Shown here piece after piece: positions 6,737-7,597 of a stretch of 7,597 nucleotides of DNA. The position numbers were made by a program, and so were the translations under genes. The notes under the pieces were generated by a model that was not told the origin of the DNA, did not search any database, and saw only the letters and a list, made by a program, of their open reading frames with translations. Within the stretch, counting starts at the first letter, position 1, and every line of letters begins with the position of its first letter. The stretch comes from Caldisericota bacterium (GTDB lineage Bacteria > Caldisericota > Caldisericia > Cryosericales > Cryosericaceae). The stretch lies in contig JAPLGH010000145.1 in assembly GCA_026390285.1 (NCBI GenBank), forward strand, positions 1 through 7,597. Direction: 5' to 3'.

Positions 6737-6788
6737 CAGACGTGCACCATTCCACAGGATCAGTTCCAACCTGACCACTCCGACAACG

Positions 6789-6817
6789 AAAAAAGGCGCC
6801 GGGAAGCCCGGCGCCTT
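6789..6817 (-). terminator. Rho-independent terminator of the ferritin-like gene
   Basis: A perfect 9-bp stem (GGCGCCGGG at 6795-6803, CCCGGCGCC at 6807-6815) with a 3-base loop. On the minus strand it is followed directly by six T residues (6794-6789). It starts about 25 bases after the stop codon of the ferritin-like gene, so it ends that transcript and separates it from the operon below. Confidence 0.92.
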
Positions 6818-6841
6818 GTGTCATGTGCTGTCGTTGAACGG

Positions 6842-7261
6842 TCAGACTTCTTCTATCAAGCCTTGGAAGGTGTCGTGGTGCCCTTCCTCGTCCCCTAGAA
6901 TCTCGGTGAAAATGTGTGCGGTCGTGAGGTCTCCCTCCTTGGTGGCCAGGCCAATGACCTCTTTGTACATCTTGATCGTCTTCTCCTCCGCCTTGATATC
7001 CACAGTCAGCATCTCCTTGAGCGACGACCCCACAGTGATTGGCTCAGGCTTCGTCGTCGGAGTTCCTCCGAGGTAGAAGAGCCGTTCAGCAATTGTTTCG
7101 GCGTGCTTCATCTCTTCGATGCCAATCTTCTCGAACTCGTCTTTGACCGCGAAATGCTTGGCGCCCTTCCACTGTACGTGCTGCCACATATACTGAACCG
7201 CAACCTGCAGTTCGCCGGCAATCGCGTCGTTCAGCATGCCGAGTAGCTTCTTGGATGCCAT
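6842..7261 (-). CDS. Bacterioferritin-like diiron protein, short form
   Basis: Four-helix-bundle ferritin-like protein of 139 residues, expected to oxidise and possibly store iron, or to act in peroxide or oxygen defence, in the cytoplasm. The diiron ligands line up with E. coli bacterioferritin: Glu17, Glu50, His53 (EEMKHAE), Glu92 and the Glu125/His128 pair in DEEGH. Met51 sits where Met52 ligates haem in bacterioferritin, so haem binding is possible. E. coli Bfr has 158 residues; this protein stops at about the end of helix D and lacks the C-terminal fifth helix, so a standard 24-mer shell is uncertain. The ATG at 7261 has AGGGG 5 bases before it. It is a single-gene unit with its own promoter (7398-7427) and terminator (6789-6817). 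The closest annotation could also be 'ferritin-like domain protein' without a storage role. Confidence 0.9.
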   Translation of the reverse strand: MASKKLLGMLNDAIAGELQVAVQYMWQHVQWKGAKHFAVKDEFEKIGIEEMKHAETIAERLFYLGGTPTTKPEPITVGSSLKEMLTVDIKAEEKTIKMYKEVIGLATKEGDLTTAHIFTEILGDEEGHHDTFQGLIEEV

Positions 7262-7283
7262 CGATACCCCTTTCGGCAGCTCG

Positions 7284-7307
7284 CCGGATGCGTTTCATGC
7301 GCTCCGG
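7284..7307 (-). promoter_or_regulatory. Leader hairpin upstream of the ferritin-like gene
   Basis: Arms CCGGA/TCCGG (7284-7288 and 7303-7307) extend through a one-base bulge with three further pairs (7290-7292 with 7300-7302) around a 7-base loop. It lies in the roughly 130-base leader, about 10 bases upstream of the AGGGG ribosome binding site. It may influence translation. I do not recognise a known riboswitch family in this leader. Confidence 0.4.
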
Positions 7308-7374
7308 TGCCACCCGCCAGTAGACCGTCACCTGGGCGGCAGTCCACTCTCGAACCCGAATGCGACCAGTTTCT

Positions 7375-7392
7375 TCACGTGCCTCACGTGCT
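7375..7392. repeat. Tandem 9-bp repeat with CACGTG cores at the ferritin transcription start
   Basis: Two adjacent 9-bp units, TCACGTGCC (7375-7383) and TCACGTGCT (7384-7392), each contain the palindrome CACGTG. They fall at about +1 to +17 of the predicted ferritin transcript, a position suited to a repressor. They do not resemble a Fur box or a DtxR/IdeR site. A role as operator is inference. Confidence 0.45.
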
Positions 7393-7397
7393 TTTAG

Positions 7398-7427
7398 ACT
7401 ATACCACATAACGCGCGAGCATGTCAA
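7398..7427 (-). promoter_or_regulatory. Sigma70-type promoter of the ferritin-like gene
   Basis: On the minus strand a consensus -35 TTGACA (7422-7427) is followed after 18 bases by TATAGT (7398-7403), 5 of 6 matches to the -10. Predicted transcription starts near 7391, leaving a leader of about 130 bases. The promoter lies 16 bases downstream of the preceding gene's terminator, as expected for a separate unit. Confidence 0.8.
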
Positions 7428-7442
7428 GCCAGGCGGACATGC

Positions 7443-7471
7443 AAAAAGGGCAGAACGTTGCCGCTCTGCCC
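7443..7471 (-). terminator. Rho-independent terminator of the upstream partial gene
   Basis: Perfect 7-bp stem GGGCAGA/TCTGCCC (7448-7454 and 7465-7471) with a 10-base loop, followed on the minus strand by five T residues (7447-7443). It starts 25 bases after the stop codon of the partial gene at the window edge. Confidence 0.85.
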
Positions 7472-7495
7472 TGAGTCATGCAATGTAGCGAGTTG

Positions 7496-7597
7496 TCAGT
7501 CGATAGAGAGGATGACGCCGTCCTGGACGAGGACCGACGTGGAGCCAATCTTGTGAAACAAATTGTCCCCGACCTTGACCTCGACAGTCCCTTCAAG
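7496..7597 (-). CDS. C-terminal end of an unidentified protein (partial)
   Basis: The last 33 codons of a gene running in from beyond the window edge, ending in TGA at 7496-7498. The visible residues begin LEGTVEVKVGDNLF and end VLVQDGVILSID. The alternation of valine, isoleucine and leucine with charged or glycine turns suggests a beta-rich terminal domain. I do not recognise the family. That it is coding is supported by the protein-like composition of the frame and by a terminator 25 bases after its stop. It is separated from the ferritin-like gene by that terminator and a new promoter, so a shared function is not implied. Confidence 0.65.
   Translation of the reverse strand, partial: LEGTVEVKVGDNLFHKIGSTSVLVQDGVILSID

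Noticed and set aside
6630..6824. 64-codon minus-strand frame between the ferritin-like gene and the operon
   Set aside because: It spans the intrinsic terminator and has no ribosome binding site or recognisable protein character.
7086..7427. 113-codon minus-strand frame overlapping the ferritin-like gene and its leader
   Set aside because: It is out of frame with a clear ferritin homologue, is rich in Arg as expected of a shadow frame, and begins in the -35 element of the promoter.

Overview
The window is a bacterial segment of about 55% GC by eye, with every convincing gene on the minus strand, so it reads from high to low coordinates. Several features suggest an anaerobe of Firmicutes type or another deep-branching lineage, but the phylum cannot be fixed. 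These features are strong purine-rich ribosome binding sites, a substrate-binding protein carrying a 'stalk' (copper amine oxidase N-terminal type) domain, and short intrinsic terminators.

Layout in transcription order: (1) 7597-7496 is the C-terminal tail of an unidentified gene, closed by a rho-independent terminator (7471-7443). (2) A strong sigma70-type promoter (7427-7398) drives a short bacterioferritin-like diiron protein (7261-6842) that ends in a second clean terminator (6817-6789). (3) A 209-base interval holds a candidate promoter (6668-6641) for a tightly packed run of six genes: two KAS III (FabH)-like proteins, an alpha/beta hydrolase, a 453-residue regulator made of two TetR units in one chain, a secreted substrate-binding protein with an N-terminal stalk domain, and a LivG-type ABC ATPase that ends 6 bases from the window edge. 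Gaps inside the run are 24, 12, 3, 49 and 77 bases. The largest contains a perfect 11-bp hairpin capped by a C(UUCG)G tetraloop.

How it may work together (inference): the substrate-binding protein and ATPase look like part of a branched-chain amino acid/amide-type (HAAT) importer, whose permeases and second ATPase should lie just beyond position 1. The two KAS III-like proteins keep the nucleophilic cysteine. In my by-eye alignment with E. coli FabH, both have replaced the catalytic His with Thr and the catalytic Asn with Tyr. They may therefore be acyltransferases or unusual condensing enzymes, possibly working as a heterodimer. With a serine hydrolase and a double-TetR regulator in the same run, the locus resembles a self-regulated module for making, modifying or taking up a small acyl-derived molecule. 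That module is the most unusual content of the window. The ferritin-like gene is a separate transcription unit.
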